Positions 26,904 through 36,646 of a DNA stretch of 64,000 nt are shown here, piece by piece; position 1 is the stretch's first letter, and each line of letters begins with the position of its first letter. The DNA comes from Nitrosospira sp. NpAV (lineage in GTDB: Bacteria > Pseudomonadota > Gammaproteobacteria > Burkholderiales > Nitrosomonadaceae), in contig NZ_JXQM01000008.1 of the NCBI RefSeq assembly GCF_000832065.1, forward strand, positions 186,001 to 250,000. The letters run 5' to 3'. A model generated the notes under the pieces. The model had not been told where the DNA came from. It did no database searches and saw only the letters and a program-made list of their open reading frames with translations. The position numbers were made by a program, and so were the translations under genes.

Positions 26904-28640
26904 CTAGAAGCTCATGTTTAGGGAAGCGATAACAGCATTCTCGCGATAATTCGCTCCAGGCTGATTGGAATCCCGCTGGACATGCCGGAATTCAATCATG
27001 CCATTCACAGCGGGCTGAGCCTGGAATTGCCTTGTCAGGCTAACCCTGCCAATCTTGTAATCGTCTTCTCTGCCGGTAGTGAGGAAGGCAAATCTTGTGA
27101 ACCCCAAATTGACATTAGCCCTGGTGAGCGCGGTAATGCGATGAGTCCATAGCGCATTGACTCCGCTTTGCCTGGTGTGATTAAACAGCGCTGCGTTCGC
27201 CCCAAGGAGATCGGCATCCTCTGACTCCGGCGAGAATGCCCTGCGTGTCATATTGAACGCCCTTAACAACAGCGTATTTGATAAACCGTTGAAGGCAATG
27301 GAAGCCTGGAAACGTTTCTGCAAAAAAAGGCGATTCGTAAAAAAATTAGTGGGATCGAGGAAAGAGCCTGTACCAGAAAACCCCGGATCGGAACCACCTA
27401 TGCCGCCGCCACCTATCCCGCCTATGCCGCCTATGCCGCCACCACCTATCCCGCCTATCCCGCCGCCGCCTATGCCGCCGCCACCTATGCCACCAATACC
27501 GCCTATGCCACCTATGCCACCAACACCGCCTATGCCGCCTGCGCCAGCCTGCTGGTTGAACGTCGTGATATTTTCATTATAGCTTGCGTTCCATTCGGTA
27601 AGGCGAGTGCGGTGATTGGCCAACACGAAGTAGGTATCGCCAAAAAATCTTTGACCGGCAGTCGCCACAATATTCGTTCTCTCGTCCGGTATCCATGTAA
27701 AGCCTACTGTCCACGTAGGACTTGAGGGACTCCCCCGAATTGAAATGAAACTGTTGCTCTCATAGCCCCCGGTTGCGGTCAGTCCGAATCGGGGCGTAAC
27801 CATATAGCGAGCATTGGCGATAGACCGTTCCAATTCGACTGTCCGGCCGGTTCGGTCAAACGTAATGATTTGTTTATCATAATTCGCGCCCCAGCTGAAT
27901 GTCCTGAAAGCATCGCCGCTATTGAGATTCGCCTGGAAAGAGTCCCTGTGACTGTTTCGAAGCGCATTTGCACTCGATTCAACAATGCCATAAGTGTAAC
28001 GGAGCTGTGCTGTAGCAATATCCTGGAAACGGTGGCGCAGATAAGGGCTTATAGTATAAGTTCTTACATCAGCCCTGTTGCCCGTGACATTGACATTGTC
28101 GAGCCCCTGCGGACCCAATAAGGAAGCATTTTGCTGTGTCATCATGGCTCTTCCATCCACGAAGAACAAATTTTCGATCAATTCAGTCGTGCCCATGACA
28201 TTGAATTGATGCCTTATCCTGCTTAAGCTGCTTTGATCAGCATAGATGAGGTTATTCATGGTGTAATCAGCAATGAAATTAAAACGGCGTCCTACGCCAC
28301 TCACCAAGATGCCAGGATTGATCTGAGTCACGAAATCGGCCCTGGCGTCGGCCTCCGGTCTCAATCTAATATTGTCGGAGTATGTTTCCCTCAAACTCAT
28401 GCGCGGAATGACTCTCCATCCACCCCCCAAGGCCCCGGCGGGCGCATTGGTGCCCTGAAACAACTGGCCTTGGGCACCCTGCCGGGCCTGCTGGAGCTGC
28501 TGAGCCTGCTGACCCTGCTGAGCCTGCTGGCCTTGCGTCTGTGCATAGGAATAGGATGACAGTAACAACATGGCCACTGCGGCAAAGCAAGTGGCCGGGA
28601 CTAATCCTCTATGGCATGCCTGAACCTCAGGCACTTTCAT
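26904..28640 (-). CDS. XrtA-associated outer-membrane beta-barrel protein, TIGR03016 type
   Basis: About 578 residues: a signal peptide ending near SSYSYA, a Gln-rich spacer (QQAQQGQQAQQ), then an outer-membrane barrel with alternating aromatic strands and a terminal Phe (SLNMSF). It matches the PEP-CTERM-system barrel family thought to act in polysaccharide export. Unusually, about 52 residues of Gly-Ile repeat interrupt the barrel, probably in an external loop. ATG 28640 begins a cleaner signal peptide than the in-frame 28667 and overlaps the kinase 3' end by 14 bases. Confidence 0.85.
   Translation of the reverse strand: MKVPEVQACHRGLVPATCFAAVAMLLLSSYSYAQTQGQQAQQGQQAQQLQQARQGAQGQLFQGTNAPAGALGGGWRVIPRMSLRETYSDNIRLRPEADARADFVTQINPGILVSGVGRRFNFIADYTMNNLIYADQSSLSRIRHQFNVMGTTELIENLFFVDGRAMMTQQNASLLGPQGLDNVNVTGNRADVRTYTISPYLRHRFQDIATAQLRYTYGIVESSANALRNSHRDSFQANLNSGDAFRTFSWGANYDKQIITFDRTGRTVELERSIANARYMVTPRFGLTATGGYESNSFISIRGSPSSPTWTVGFTWIPDERTNIVATAGQRFFGDTYFVLANHRTRLTEWNASYNENITTFNQQAGAGGIGGVGGIGGIGGIGGIGGGGIGGGGIGGIGGGGIGGIGGIGGGGIGGSDPGFSGTGSFLDPTNFFTNRLFLQKRFQASIAFNGLSNTLLLRAFNMTRRAFSPESEDADLLGANAALFNHTRQSGVNALWTHRITALTRANVNLGFTRFAFLTTGREDDYKIGRVSLTRQFQAQPAVNGMIEFRHVQRDSNQPGANYRENAVIASLNMSF
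27393..27548 (-). repeat. Gly-Gly-Ile tandem repeat inside the barrel protein
   Basis: About 156 bases of imperfect 9- and 12-base units coding GGIGGIGG and GGGGIGG blocks, with one GGV. They lie between NQQAGA and SDPGFSG. Codon variants are interspersed, so it is not a pure homogenised microsatellite. It could change length by slippage in steps of three codons without breaking the frame. Confidence 0.85.
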
Positions 28641-29556
28641 GGTAGTAATAGCCGTAATATTCTCCACCGGAGAATGATCTGGCCTTGTTGTAGATCAAAT
28701 TCACCACATCACACGACTCGATCTGCCTGAGCATTTCCTTGACGGCCTGTTGTGAAGTCGTTTCAGCTTCCACCACCACGACAATCTGACCCATTTGGCT
28801 TGCCAATACACGCGCTTCGCTGGTTAACAGCAGCGGGGGAGAATCAAAGATGACAATGCGATCGGCGTAACGTTGCGCAAGCTCCTTCAATAGCGTTTCC
28901 ATGCTTTGGCTTGCCAGCAACTCGGTAGAATGAGAATGCCGCGTCCCCGCCGTGAGGAGGGTGAGTTTCTCGACATTGGTTTTTATCAGGACATCCGCTA
29001 ATTTGAGTTTTTCATCGAGAAGAATATCCATCAGGCCTCTTTCTGTACCCAATCCGAGAATCTTGGGCACAGTGGGACGGGCTACATCGGCATCCACCAG
29101 AAGAACCCGGCGGTCCATTTCCATGGCGATGCTCATCGCCAGGTTGACCGTACAAAAGCTTTTACCTTCCCCCGCAAGCGCACTGGTAACCATAATCAAG
29201 TTGCCATTCTTGATCATGCCCGCGCCCTGATTGAACGCGTTGGTGAGCAAGGGCCTTTTGATCACGCGGAATTGCTCCGCAACTTGTGTTCTTCCTTCAT
29301 CGGGCGTGACGATGCCGTATTGACGCATCTTGGCGAGGTTGAGTGTAATTCGTTTCGATGTCGAGGCCGAGGCAGAAGGCGGAACAGGATTGGGTGAAAA
29401 ACTTTGGCTAATCTCTTCCTCGGGGGTATCGTTTGCGCTCGAATGTTTCTGGCCCGAATTTACCAAGGTACTGGAGGGCCCTTGCGGCGGCGTTTGCCTA
29501 GCGCCGACCTTTCCTTCTTTTTCAAGCTTACCTGCAGCTCTTTCAATAATGCTCAC
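28627..29556 (-). CDS. XrtA-associated tyrosine autokinase, TIGR03018 type
   Basis: 309-residue cytoplasmic BY-kinase like the catalytic half of Wzc. Walker A SALAGEGKSF, Walker A' VLLVDADVARP and Walker B IVIFDSPPLL are all present, and the C-terminus carries a tyrosine cluster (GEYYGYYYHESA) that is the expected autophosphorylation site. It probably works with the separate chain-length membrane protein encoded just upstream to control polymer length. An N-terminal Pro/Ser-rich linker of about 70 residues precedes the kinase fold. Confidence 0.92.
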   Translation of the reverse strand: MSIIERAAGKLEKEGKVGARQTPPQGPSSTLVNSGQKHSSANDTPEEEISQSFSPNPVPPSASASTSKRITLNLAKMRQYGIVTPDEGRTQVAEQFRVIKRPLLTNAFNQGAGMIKNGNLIMVTSALAGEGKSFCTVNLAMSIAMEMDRRVLLVDADVARPTVPKILGLGTERGLMDILLDEKLKLADVLIKTNVEKLTLLTAGTRHSHSTELLASQSMETLLKELAQRYADRIVIFDSPPLLLTSEARVLASQMGQIVVVVEAETTSQQAVKEMLRQIESCDVVNLIYNKARSFSGGEYYGYYYHESA

Positions 29557-29836
29557 GCTTTCTCCAATAGTGTTGAATGAAAGTTGCCGAAATGCAGTTA
29601 TCTATAATGCTTTCCGGATACCCGCAAATGGAAACAAATGATCGCCCGGACTTTGTGAACCGGAATAAATCGTTGAATCCCGGGAAACCTCATTTGACTG
29701 ACAGAGACTGATGCGACGAAACGATATCGTTGTTCATTTACCCTTAGCGACAAAGACTTAGTATAGACGTTTCTTGCGATAATAAATCTTCATACGTCTC
29801 AAAAGTTTGTGGGGGCGTCAATTTACAAAACCTGGC

Positions 29837-31369
29837 TCAAACCATCTTTGCCATTAAGGTGCCGTATAAGCCCAGCAAGGATAGCAAAGAGAGACCAAAG
29901 GCATAGAGCCGCTTTCTGCTCTTTACTTTCTCTTGATCCGTCCAGATCATGGGTACCGAACCCAGGATCGGTCTGCCGGTTATTTCGCGCAGGCTCGCCT
30001 GACTGTGGAATGTGGGCCGGACCTGGCTGATGACAAATGCTATCCCAATCCCGGCTAGCAGGGAACCTAAAAACACTAGAGAAAACAGCTTGCTGCGATC
30101 CGGTCCCACCGGCCGGTCAGATACTGTCGGCGGATCGATGATCCGGAATGACATCAAATCGGTGGCGGAACCCAATTCGCCTGATATCTTCGCGGATTCA
30201 CGACGTTCAAGAAGCTTCTCATAATTGGATTTATTCACCTGATAATCACGATTGAGTTGAGCAAGTTCCGCCTCCACCTGAGGCACCGCATTGCTCAGCG
30301 ACCTTAAACGATTGTACCGGGCGGTATACTCTTCCACCCGAGCCCTCATGGATGCCACATCGGCTTCAGCTTCCGCCAAGGCAACGTTAAGCTGCTGCAG
30401 CATGGGACTATAGTTTTTCCCGGGATCGCCGGTGTTTCTTACCACCAGTTTGGCCTCTTCCTTCTTGCGCTCCTCAAGTTGGGCAATCAGGCGCTTGGTA
30501 GAAATAATATCAGGATGCAGTTCTGTAAAATTCAGCCGCAGCGCATCCAGATTCTTGTTCAATGCAGTAATTCGGGAATCAAGCTCTACATTGACTATGG
30601 ATGAGGGGGATGTCTCACTCTGATCCACCATCATAACGGGCTCATCCCCGGTAATCTGCCTCTTGATCGCATCGCGGGCATGCTCGGCTTCCCGTAATTC
30701 CAGCCTGGTTTTGTTGAGATCCTCGGTAGCCGCAGATAACTGAGAATAATAATCACCACCTTGCTGCGGCATCATTCCTATATTCTTTTGCTTAAATGCT
30801 TTAAGGTTATTTTCCCCCGCTATCAGCTTTTCCTCATAACTCTGGATCTGCTCATCAATAAAACGGAGTGCGGCGGAAGAATCCTGTCTTTTGTCTCCCA
30901 GTCCCCCTTCGACAAAAATGGTGAGTAACGATTGAACGACGTCCTTGGCGAGCCGTGGATTCTGATTGTTATAATGAATTGTGAACAGGTTATCGCGGCC
31001 GGTTGTCCCGAGCTTGATTTTTTCCATGAGTTCCTTGACAAGCGCCTCCTGATCTTTCGCATCCTTGACTTTAATATCCAGATCAACCATGCGGACAACC
31101 CTCTCCACATTGGGACGGCTAATCAGTGTACGGCTCATAATGGAAACCTGCTGTTGCAGATCAGGAGAAATCGTCATGCCTGCCATCAGCGGCTTCAGGA
31201 CATTCTGGGTATCCACGTAAATTCTGGCTGATGCCTGGTAATCGTCAGGCAGCTTATAAACAATAACCCATCCGGCAATCGCTACAACCCAGGCGGCAAT
31301 TACCGAGATCCAGCGATATTTCCATATCCCCTTCAGATAAACAAGCAGTTGGGTAGTCAGTTCTTCCAT
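29837..31369 (-). CDS. XrtA-associated chain-length determinant protein, TIGR03007 type
   Basis: 510-residue Wzz/Wzc-type polysaccharide co-polymerase. An N-terminal membrane span (about 18-36) and a Wzz domain are followed by long periplasmic coiled coils (about 160-390), a GNVR-type segment with LNRDYQVNKSNYEKLLERRESA, a Pro-rich PPTVSDRPVGPDR stretch and two C-terminal hydrophobic segments. It sets chain length and contacts the tyrosine kinase. A 280-base gap separates it from the kinase gene. Confidence 0.9.
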   Translation of the reverse strand: MEELTTQLLVYLKGIWKYRWISVIAAWVVAIAGWVIVYKLPDDYQASARIYVDTQNVLKPLMAGMTISPDLQQQVSIMSRTLISRPNVERVVRMVDLDIKVKDAKDQEALVKELMEKIKLGTTGRDNLFTIHYNNQNPRLAKDVVQSLLTIFVEGGLGDKRQDSSAALRFIDEQIQSYEEKLIAGENNLKAFKQKNIGMMPQQGGDYYSQLSAATEDLNKTRLELREAEHARDAIKRQITGDEPVMMVDQSETSPSSIVNVELDSRITALNKNLDALRLNFTELHPDIISTKRLIAQLEERKKEEAKLVVRNTGDPGKNYSPMLQQLNVALAEAEADVASMRARVEEYTARYNRLRSLSNAVPQVEAELAQLNRDYQVNKSNYEKLLERRESAKISGELGSATDLMSFRIIDPPTVSDRPVGPDRSKLFSLVFLGSLLAGIGIAFVISQVRPTFHSQASLREITGRPILGSVPMIWTDQEKVKSRKRLYAFGLSLLSLLGLYGTLMAKMV

Positions 31370-31585
31370 TTTGTCGAATGTTCCCTGGAAGTGCTATTGC
31401 CGGTTTTTGCAACGATGGAATTTTTGGAGGCCTATTTGCGCCGCCACGTTTAAAGGTAAAGAAACTAATTTCTTATCCATGATTATCTTCTCGCCCGCAT
31501 CCTCGATTGCGAAATGGAGCAGGACCCGATCTTTTTATACGCCATATATGAAATGGATCTAAGGAGGGGGTCTATGCGCCGGAAA

Positions 31586-32212
31586 TCAGAAGAAGCTCTC
31601 TGGTATGACTAAAACGTCACCCTGACGCATGGGGACATTAGCCGAGATATCACCGTCTCTGATCAGATCGTTCAAGCGGACACTAAATTGTTGCTGTTTC
31701 CCATCCACGTTACGAATGATTCTCGCTTTGTTGCCGGCTGCAAAATCCGTTATGCCGCCCACTGCAATCAAAACATCCATGAGCGTCATTTCTTCGCGAT
31801 AAGGAAGCGCCTGGGGTCTGGCCGCCTCGCCGATGACGCGAATTTGCTCGGTATACGGTCCGACAAACCCTGTCACAACAACTGTTACGACAGGCTGCTG
31901 AATATACTTGGATAATGCTTCTTCAATGTCACGAGCCAACTGTGTGGATGTTTTCCCGCTGGCCGGCAGATCTTCCACCAGAGGCGTAGTGATTTTTCCA
32001 TCGGGACGAACCGGTACCGTCATGGAGACTTCCGGATTGCGCCAGACAATGATATCCACGGTATCGCCCGGTCCTATCAAATAATCGTGCGCAATATGCT
32101 TTTCCTCGGGAGACAGGGGCGGATATGTTTTGCAACCGCCCAGGACAAGCATAGGAAACACGATCGCAAAACAGGTCAGCCATTTCGTGGTATTGATATG
32201 GAGAGTGTTCAC
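31586..32212 (-). CDS. XrtA-associated polysaccharide export lipoprotein, TIGR03027 type
   Basis: 208-residue outer-membrane export lipoprotein of Wza type. A signal peptide ends in the lipobox VLGGC, then Poly_export domain motifs DYLIGPGDTVDIIVWRNPE and VRPDGKITTPLVEDLPA, followed by SLBB-type segments (IRVIGEAARPQALPY, MTLMDVLIAVGGITDFAAG). It is shorter than enterobacterial Wza, as usual in this family. It is the first gene of the leftward XrtA operon. Confidence 0.92.
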   Translation of the reverse strand: MNTLHINTTKWLTCFAIVFPMLVLGGCKTYPPLSPEEKHIAHDYLIGPGDTVDIIVWRNPEVSMTVPVRPDGKITTPLVEDLPASGKTSTQLARDIEEALSKYIQQPVVTVVVTGFVGPYTEQIRVIGEAARPQALPYREEMTLMDVLIAVGGITDFAAGNKARIIRNVDGKQQQFSVRLNDLIRDGDISANVPMRQGDVLVIPESFF

Positions 32213-32637
32213 TGAATTTCCTTTTGTTGTTTATTGAAGATGCGTCGGATCATGCGGGCGACCAACGATAATTAAAGATGCAATAAGTAGATATCTGTGT
32301 CAAGACAGCGTCAATCCAAACTCTTTTTAACGTATGTCACGGAATCTAAGATCTTTAATGTGCGCCATAATAGCATTTTTATATCAACGCGCTTCAGAAT
32401 CGGAAAAGATTATCCTCAAGGTGAAACCCCACCGCATAAGCAAATCAGTCAAATTGAGTGATTTGTTTTGAGTTACATGTCCGCATCGTATCAACTTCAG
32501 CGGCATGAGCAAATAGGACTTTAGTACAATCTTAGTGAAACCCGCGTTCGGTAAGCCGGACGGACCCACCAGATTACTTGGGATATTTTTTCTTGCATAG
32601 CCCCCATCATACCGATTCCGCCGCCAGACATCACGTT
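32213..32637. promoter_or_regulatory. Divergent gap between the export lipoprotein and tsaE
   Basis: About 425 bases without a gene, AT-richer than the surroundings. It must hold the promoter of the XrtA operon on the minus strand and that of tsaE on the plus strand. A TACAAT at 32525-32530 is a plausible -10 for tsaE but has no clear -35. No convincing GG-N10-GC sigma-54 pair was found on the minus strand. Confidence 0.4.
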
Positions 32638-33108
32638 ATGCGCAATCTTGATGAAGAAAACGCAACACTGGCGTTCGGCGCAGAAATCGCAGCCGTATTG
32701 CATCCGGGTCTTATCATTTTCCTGAGCGGCAATCTCGGCGCCGGCAAAACCACGTTGGCGCGAGGGATCTTGCGCGGCCTGGGTTATCAAGGAAAAGTAA
32801 AAAGTCCCACCTATAATTTAGTTGAACTTTACAAAATTTCTAGGTTATACTTCTATCACTTTGATTTCTATCGTTTCAATGACCCAACAGAGTGGGAAGA
32901 AGCGGGTTTCCGCGAATATTTCAACGAGGAGTCGATCTGCCTGGTGGAATGGCCCGAAAAAGCAAGCGGACTATTGCCCACAGCGGATTTGCAGTTTCTT
33001 ATCCAGATTACCGGAACGGATCATCGCCGCGTCGAAATTCAGGCGCATACGGAGGCGGGCAGGCAGTGTTTAAAACATTGGCAAACCCTAAGGATTCTCA
33101 GGCAATAG
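32638..33108 (+). CDS. tsaE: tRNA threonylcarbamoyladenosine ATPase TsaE
   Basis: 156-residue P-loop ATPase required with TsaB, TsaC and TsaD for the t6A modification of ANN-decoding tRNAs. Walker A GNLGAGKTT, KSPTYNLVELY, FYHFDFYRF and LVEWPEK motifs are complete. ATG 32638 gives the normal family length; the frame is open to 32578. Its 3' end overlaps the start of the amidase gene by about 43 bases, a common tsaE-amiC arrangement. Confidence 0.93.
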   Translation: MRNLDEENATLAFGAEIAAVLHPGLIIFLSGNLGAGKTTLARGILRGLGYQGKVKSPTYNLVELYKISRLYFYHFDFYRFNDPTEWEEAGFREYFNEESICLVEWPEKASGLLPTADLQFLIQITGTDHRRVEIQAHTEAGRQCLKHWQTLRILRQ

Positions 33109-34412
33109 CCTATTGCCACCCTCTTTCTGTTTCTCCGGCATTCGCCACGTTTTGGTTGATGGCGGTCCTTCTGCTATTGCTGCTCAGCAATACTGTTCTT
33201 GCGGCTACCCTGGTCAACTCCGTCCGTGTCTGGCCGGCACCGGAATATACGCGCCTCACACTGGAATCCGCGTTGCCCATCCAGTATTCGCTCAGTATGG
33301 TAAAAGATCCGGATCGCGTGGTAATTGACCTGGAACAGGTCAGGCTCAACCCGGAACTTGAAAGCTTGCCGGGCAAAATAGATGTCACCGATCCTTATAT
33401 ACGAGCCGTGCGCATCGGCCGTTTCAAACCGACCGTATTGCGCCTGGTACTGGACCTGAAAACCGAGGCCATACCGCAAGCATTTGTCCTCAAACCGGTC
33501 GGCACTTACGGCTATCGACTCGTGCTGGACATTTACCCCGCTATCCCGCCCGATCCGCTCATGGCGTTACTGAATGAGAATACCACAGCAATGTTACAAC
33601 CTGACATTGATGCCGACAACGGAGCGAACGTAAAGACAAACAGCAAACCCGCAAAAAATAACGTGGCCGTCAAAAAGAACAAACCGGAAACGATACGGCT
33701 TATCACAGTCGCCATCGACCCCGGGCACGGCGGCGAAGATCCCGGCGCAATAAGCCGCGGTGGCACTCACGAGAAAGATATCACCTTGGCGATTGCCAAA
33801 AAGCTTAAAGCCAAGATTGATAAAGAGCCCAACATGCGGGCCGCGCTGACACGGGAAGGCGATTATTTCATATCGCTGCCGATGCGTCTTGTAAAAGCAC
33901 GGCAATTGAATGCCGATCTGTTCGTATCGGTGCATGCGGATGCTTTCATCAAACCCCATGCGCGCGGCTCGTCTGTTTTCGCGCTGTCCGAGCGTGGGGC
34001 AACTTCCGCGGCTGCCCGTTGGCTTGCAAAAAAAGAAAATGAGGCGGACTTGATCGGAGGAGTCAATCTGGGTATCAAGGATCCTTATCTCAAACAAACT
34101 CTGCTGGATCTGTCACAAACAGCCACTATCAATGACAGCCTCAGGCTCGGCCGGGAAGTACTCTCGGAAATCGGCGACATAAACCATCTGCATAAAAGCG
34201 AGGTGGAACAGGCCGGCTTCGCCGTACTCAAGTCTCCCGATATTCCGTCCATCCTGGTGGAAACCGCTTTCATCAGCAATCCAGACGAAGAACGTAAATT
34301 GAAAGATGCCGCCTACCAGGACAAACTGGCCGACGCCATGCTTGCCGGCATCAAACGTTATTTCGCCAACAATCCTCCCCTTGCACGTTCAAGAATGGTA
34401 TTTCTGGAATAA
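33066..34412 (+). CDS. amiC: N-acetylmuramoyl-L-alanine amidase AmiC-type
   Basis: About 448 residues. A hydrophobic signal segment (FATFWLMAVLLLLLLSNTVLA) leads to an AMIN domain (about 60-160) that targets the septum, a charged linker, and an Amidase_3 catalytic domain with zinc-binding motifs IDPGHGGEDPGA, VSVHADAF and LVETAFISNPDEE. It cleaves the amide between MurNAc and peptide during cell separation. The start is set at GTG 33066, ten bases after GGAGG, which places it inside tsaE; no ATG lies near a sensible signal peptide. Confidence 0.88.
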   Translation: MFKTLANPKDSQAIAYCHPLSVSPAFATFWLMAVLLLLLLSNTVLAATLVNSVRVWPAPEYTRLTLESALPIQYSLSMVKDPDRVVIDLEQVRLNPELESLPGKIDVTDPYIRAVRIGRFKPTVLRLVLDLKTEAIPQAFVLKPVGTYGYRLVLDIYPAIPPDPLMALLNENTTAMLQPDIDADNGANVKTNSKPAKNNVAVKKNKPETIRLITVAIDPGHGGEDPGAISRGGTHEKDITLAIAKKLKAKIDKEPNMRAALTREGDYFISLPMRLVKARQLNADLFVSVHADAFIKPHARGSSVFALSERGATSAAARWLAKKENEADLIGGVNLGIKDPYLKQTLLDLSQTATINDSLRLGREVLSEIGDINHLHKSEVEQAGFAVLKSPDIPSILVETAFISNPDEERKLKDAAYQDKLADAMLAGIKRYFANNPPLARSRMVFLE

Positions 34413-34494
34413 TTTTTTATTTTCATCCACCCACTACCGGCGTCTCCCTTCCTGACAAAGTTTCGGGTATCTCTGCAAAGCTCCATCGCACTTA

Positions 34495-34513
34495 TTGCCA
34501 ACCGGGTTGGCAA
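34495..34513. promoter_or_regulatory. 19-bp palindrome upstream of ABC efflux operon
   Basis: TTGCCAACC-G-GGTTGGCAA is a perfect 9-1-9 inverted repeat 137 bases before the GTG of the adaptor gene. There is no T-run after it, so an operator for a dimeric regulator is more likely than a terminator for amiC. No regulator gene is adjacent, and the assignment is inferred. Confidence 0.45.
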
Positions 34514-34649
34514 AATCGATTATCACAAGCCGTACTAAGCTAAGATAACCAAGGGGGCCGCAGCGTGGATCCCGAGCAATCAGAAGTTGCCTAGCCGTGG
34601 CATTGCTTCTACGCCATAATCACGTGATTGAATCATTCAGGACGTTGTT

Positions 34650-35867
34650 GTGGCCAACGAGGATTTATCCAGATTAAAGATCGACCGGAGCGATACCGCC
34701 AGCCCGGCTGGCCACAGGAAACGCCCCCGCCTCATTTCGGTGCTTGCGATCATCGCGGCGCTGAGTCTTCTCATAATCTTCTACTTTCATACCGGCACCG
34801 GGGTGGAGGTGGAGTCCGGCACAGTCACCACTGCCTATCCCTCACAATCTTTCACACTGCTCAATGCCACCGGCTATGTCGTTGCACAGCGTAAAGCGGC
34901 AGTCGCATCAAAGGCTACGGGACGAGTCGAGTGGCTGGGTGTGACGGAAGGCAGCCGCGTGACGGAAGGCGAAATTATCGCCCGGCTGGAAAATATGGAT
35001 GTCAGCGCCACGATGGAGCAAGCCGCGGCCAACGTCAGGGTAGCCAAGGCAAACTTGCAGCACGGGCAGGCAGAGCTAATCGATGCCGAGGCGGCGTTCA
35101 ACCGTAATGGCGAGCTGCTCGCCAAGGGGTTTATTTCGCAATTCGCCCATGACATCGCAACCGCCCGCTTTCGCAAAGCCCAGGCCGCTGTCCTGGGTTA
35201 TCAGGCATCTGTTGGCGTGGCCGAGGCAAACCATCGCGCCGCTCGGATAGCGGTGGAACAAACACTGATCCGCGCGCCGTTCGATGGGGTAGTGCTGACA
35301 AAAAGCGCCAATGTCGGTGACGTGATAACACCCTTCTCATCCGCGCTCGACGCCAAAGGCGCGGTAGTGACGATAGCCGACATGAATACACTGGAGGTGG
35401 AAGCCGACGTATCCGAATCCAATTTACCTAAAGTGAAGCTTGAGCAGCCCTGTGAAATCCAGCTGGATGCCATGCCTGACGTAAGATTGCGCGGGGTAGT
35501 GCAACGCATCGTGCCGACAGTTGACAGGGCGAAAGCCACAGTGGTGGTTAAAATTCGGTTCATCGACCGCGACCCGGACATTCTGCCGGAGATGAGCGCA
35601 AAAATTGCCTTTCTGGAAAAAGAAATGGCGGCGGAGCAGCGCGCCGCGCGCACGGTGATTCAGCCCGATGCCATCATTCAGCGCAGCGGGAAAAATGTGG
35701 TATTCATCATGAAAGATGAAAAAGCAGTGGAAACACCTATCGAAACCGGCGAGAAAATTGGCGATATGATCGAAGTTCTGAAGGGCCCCAAGGCGGGTGA
35801 CAAAGTCATACTGCGCCCCGGCGATGGACTCGACAATGGCGATAAGGTTAAAACGGTGGCGAAGTAA
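34650..35867 (+). CDS. Periplasmic adaptor (HlyD/MacA type) of ABC exporter
   Basis: 405-residue membrane-fusion protein: one N-terminal membrane span (about 30-47), a lipoyl/barrel-sandwich half (YVVAQRKAAVASKATGRVEWL), a coiled-coil hairpin with ANVRVAKANLQHGQAELIDAE, the second half-motif RAPFDGVVLTKSANVGDVI, and a C-terminal barrel. It starts with GTG. With the ATPase and two permeases that follow, it forms a tripartite exporter of DevBCA/MacAB style. The substrate is unknown; lipid, peptide or glycolipid export is possible. Confidence 0.88.
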   Translation: MANEDLSRLKIDRSDTASPAGHRKRPRLISVLAIIAALSLLIIFYFHTGTGVEVESGTVTTAYPSQSFTLLNATGYVVAQRKAAVASKATGRVEWLGVTEGSRVTEGEIIARLENMDVSATMEQAAANVRVAKANLQHGQAELIDAEAAFNRNGELLAKGFISQFAHDIATARFRKAQAAVLGYQASVGVAEANHRAARIAVEQTLIRAPFDGVVLTKSANVGDVITPFSSALDAKGAVVTIADMNTLEVEADVSESNLPKVKLEQPCEIQLDAMPDVRLRGVVQRIVPTVDRAKATVVVKIRFIDRDPDILPEMSAKIAFLEKEMAAEQRAARTVIQPDAIIQRSGKNVVFIMKDEKAVETPIETGEKIGDMIEVLKGPKAGDKVILRPGDGLDNGDKVKTVAK

Positions 35868-35873
35868 AGACGC

Positions 35874-36566
35874 ATGGAAAATCTTTCGGAGCCCATCGTC
35901 CAGATAAGACAGCTCACCAAAAGCTATCATCGCGGCGAGCAATTGGTGCCGGTACTGACGAATATCTCCTTCGATATTTTTTCCGGCGAATTCATTGCCT
36001 TGATGGGGCCTTCCGGCTCCGGTAAGAGCACCCTGCTCAACCTGATTGCCGGGATCGACAAGCCCGACAGCGGCTCATTGAAGGTAAGCGGAATAGACAT
36101 TGCCACGCTTTCCGAAGCGGATCTGGCGGACTGGCGCGCAGCCAATGTTGGTTTCATATTCCAGTTCTACAATCTGATGCCGGTGCTGACCGCATTTGAG
36201 AATGTTGAATTGCCGTTGCTGTTAACACGGCTTTCGCGCAACCAGCGGCGGGAACGCGTAGAACTGGCGCTGTCAATGGTGGGACTGACTGACCGAATGG
36301 AGCATTATCCTTCGGAGCTTTCCGGGGGTCAGCAACAACGCGTGGCGATTGCTCGCGCGTTCATTACAGACCCCGTCATACTGGTAGCGGACGAGCCTAC
36401 CGGAGATCTCGATCGTGCCTCGGCGAACGACATTCTTGCAATGCTGGAGCGCCTTAACAGCGAAATGGGCAAAACCATCATCATGGTGACACACGATCCG
36501 CACGCGGCCAAGTCAGCCCATTCAATTCGCCATTTGGAGAAAGGAGAGCTGGATGTAACGAATTGA
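35874..36566 (+). CDS. ABC exporter ATPase (MacB/DevA type)
   Basis: 230-residue ATPase of the LolD/MacB/FtsE group. It has Walker [10 protein letters not shown], signature [15 protein letters not shown] and Walker [14 protein letters not shown], then the HDPHAAKSA switch His. It lies 6 bases after the adaptor gene and is followed by two permease genes, so it presumably energises that heterodimeric permease. Confidence 0.9.
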   Translation: MENLSEPIVQIRQLTKSYHRGEQLVPVLTNISFDIFSGEFIALMGPSGSGKSTLLNLIAGIDKPDSGSLKVSGIDIATLSEADLADWRAANVGFIFQFYNLMPVLTAFENVELPLLLTRLSRNQRRERVELALSMVGLTDRMEHYPSELSGGQQQRVAIARAFITDPVILVADEPTGDLDRASANDILAMLERLNSEMGKTIIMVTHDPHAAKSAHSIRHLEKGELDVTN

Positions 36567-36646
36567 TGGAATGGCGAATATTTTACCTGGCTTTTCTTCC
36601 AGGCTTCTCCTCCATTATCCGCAGGGTATCCGGAGAATTTGCAAAA

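Noticed and set aside
27393-27548. Tandem repeats as a CRISPR array
   Set aside because: The units are 9-12 bases, have no spacers, and encode an in-frame Gly-Ile repeat in a barrel protein.
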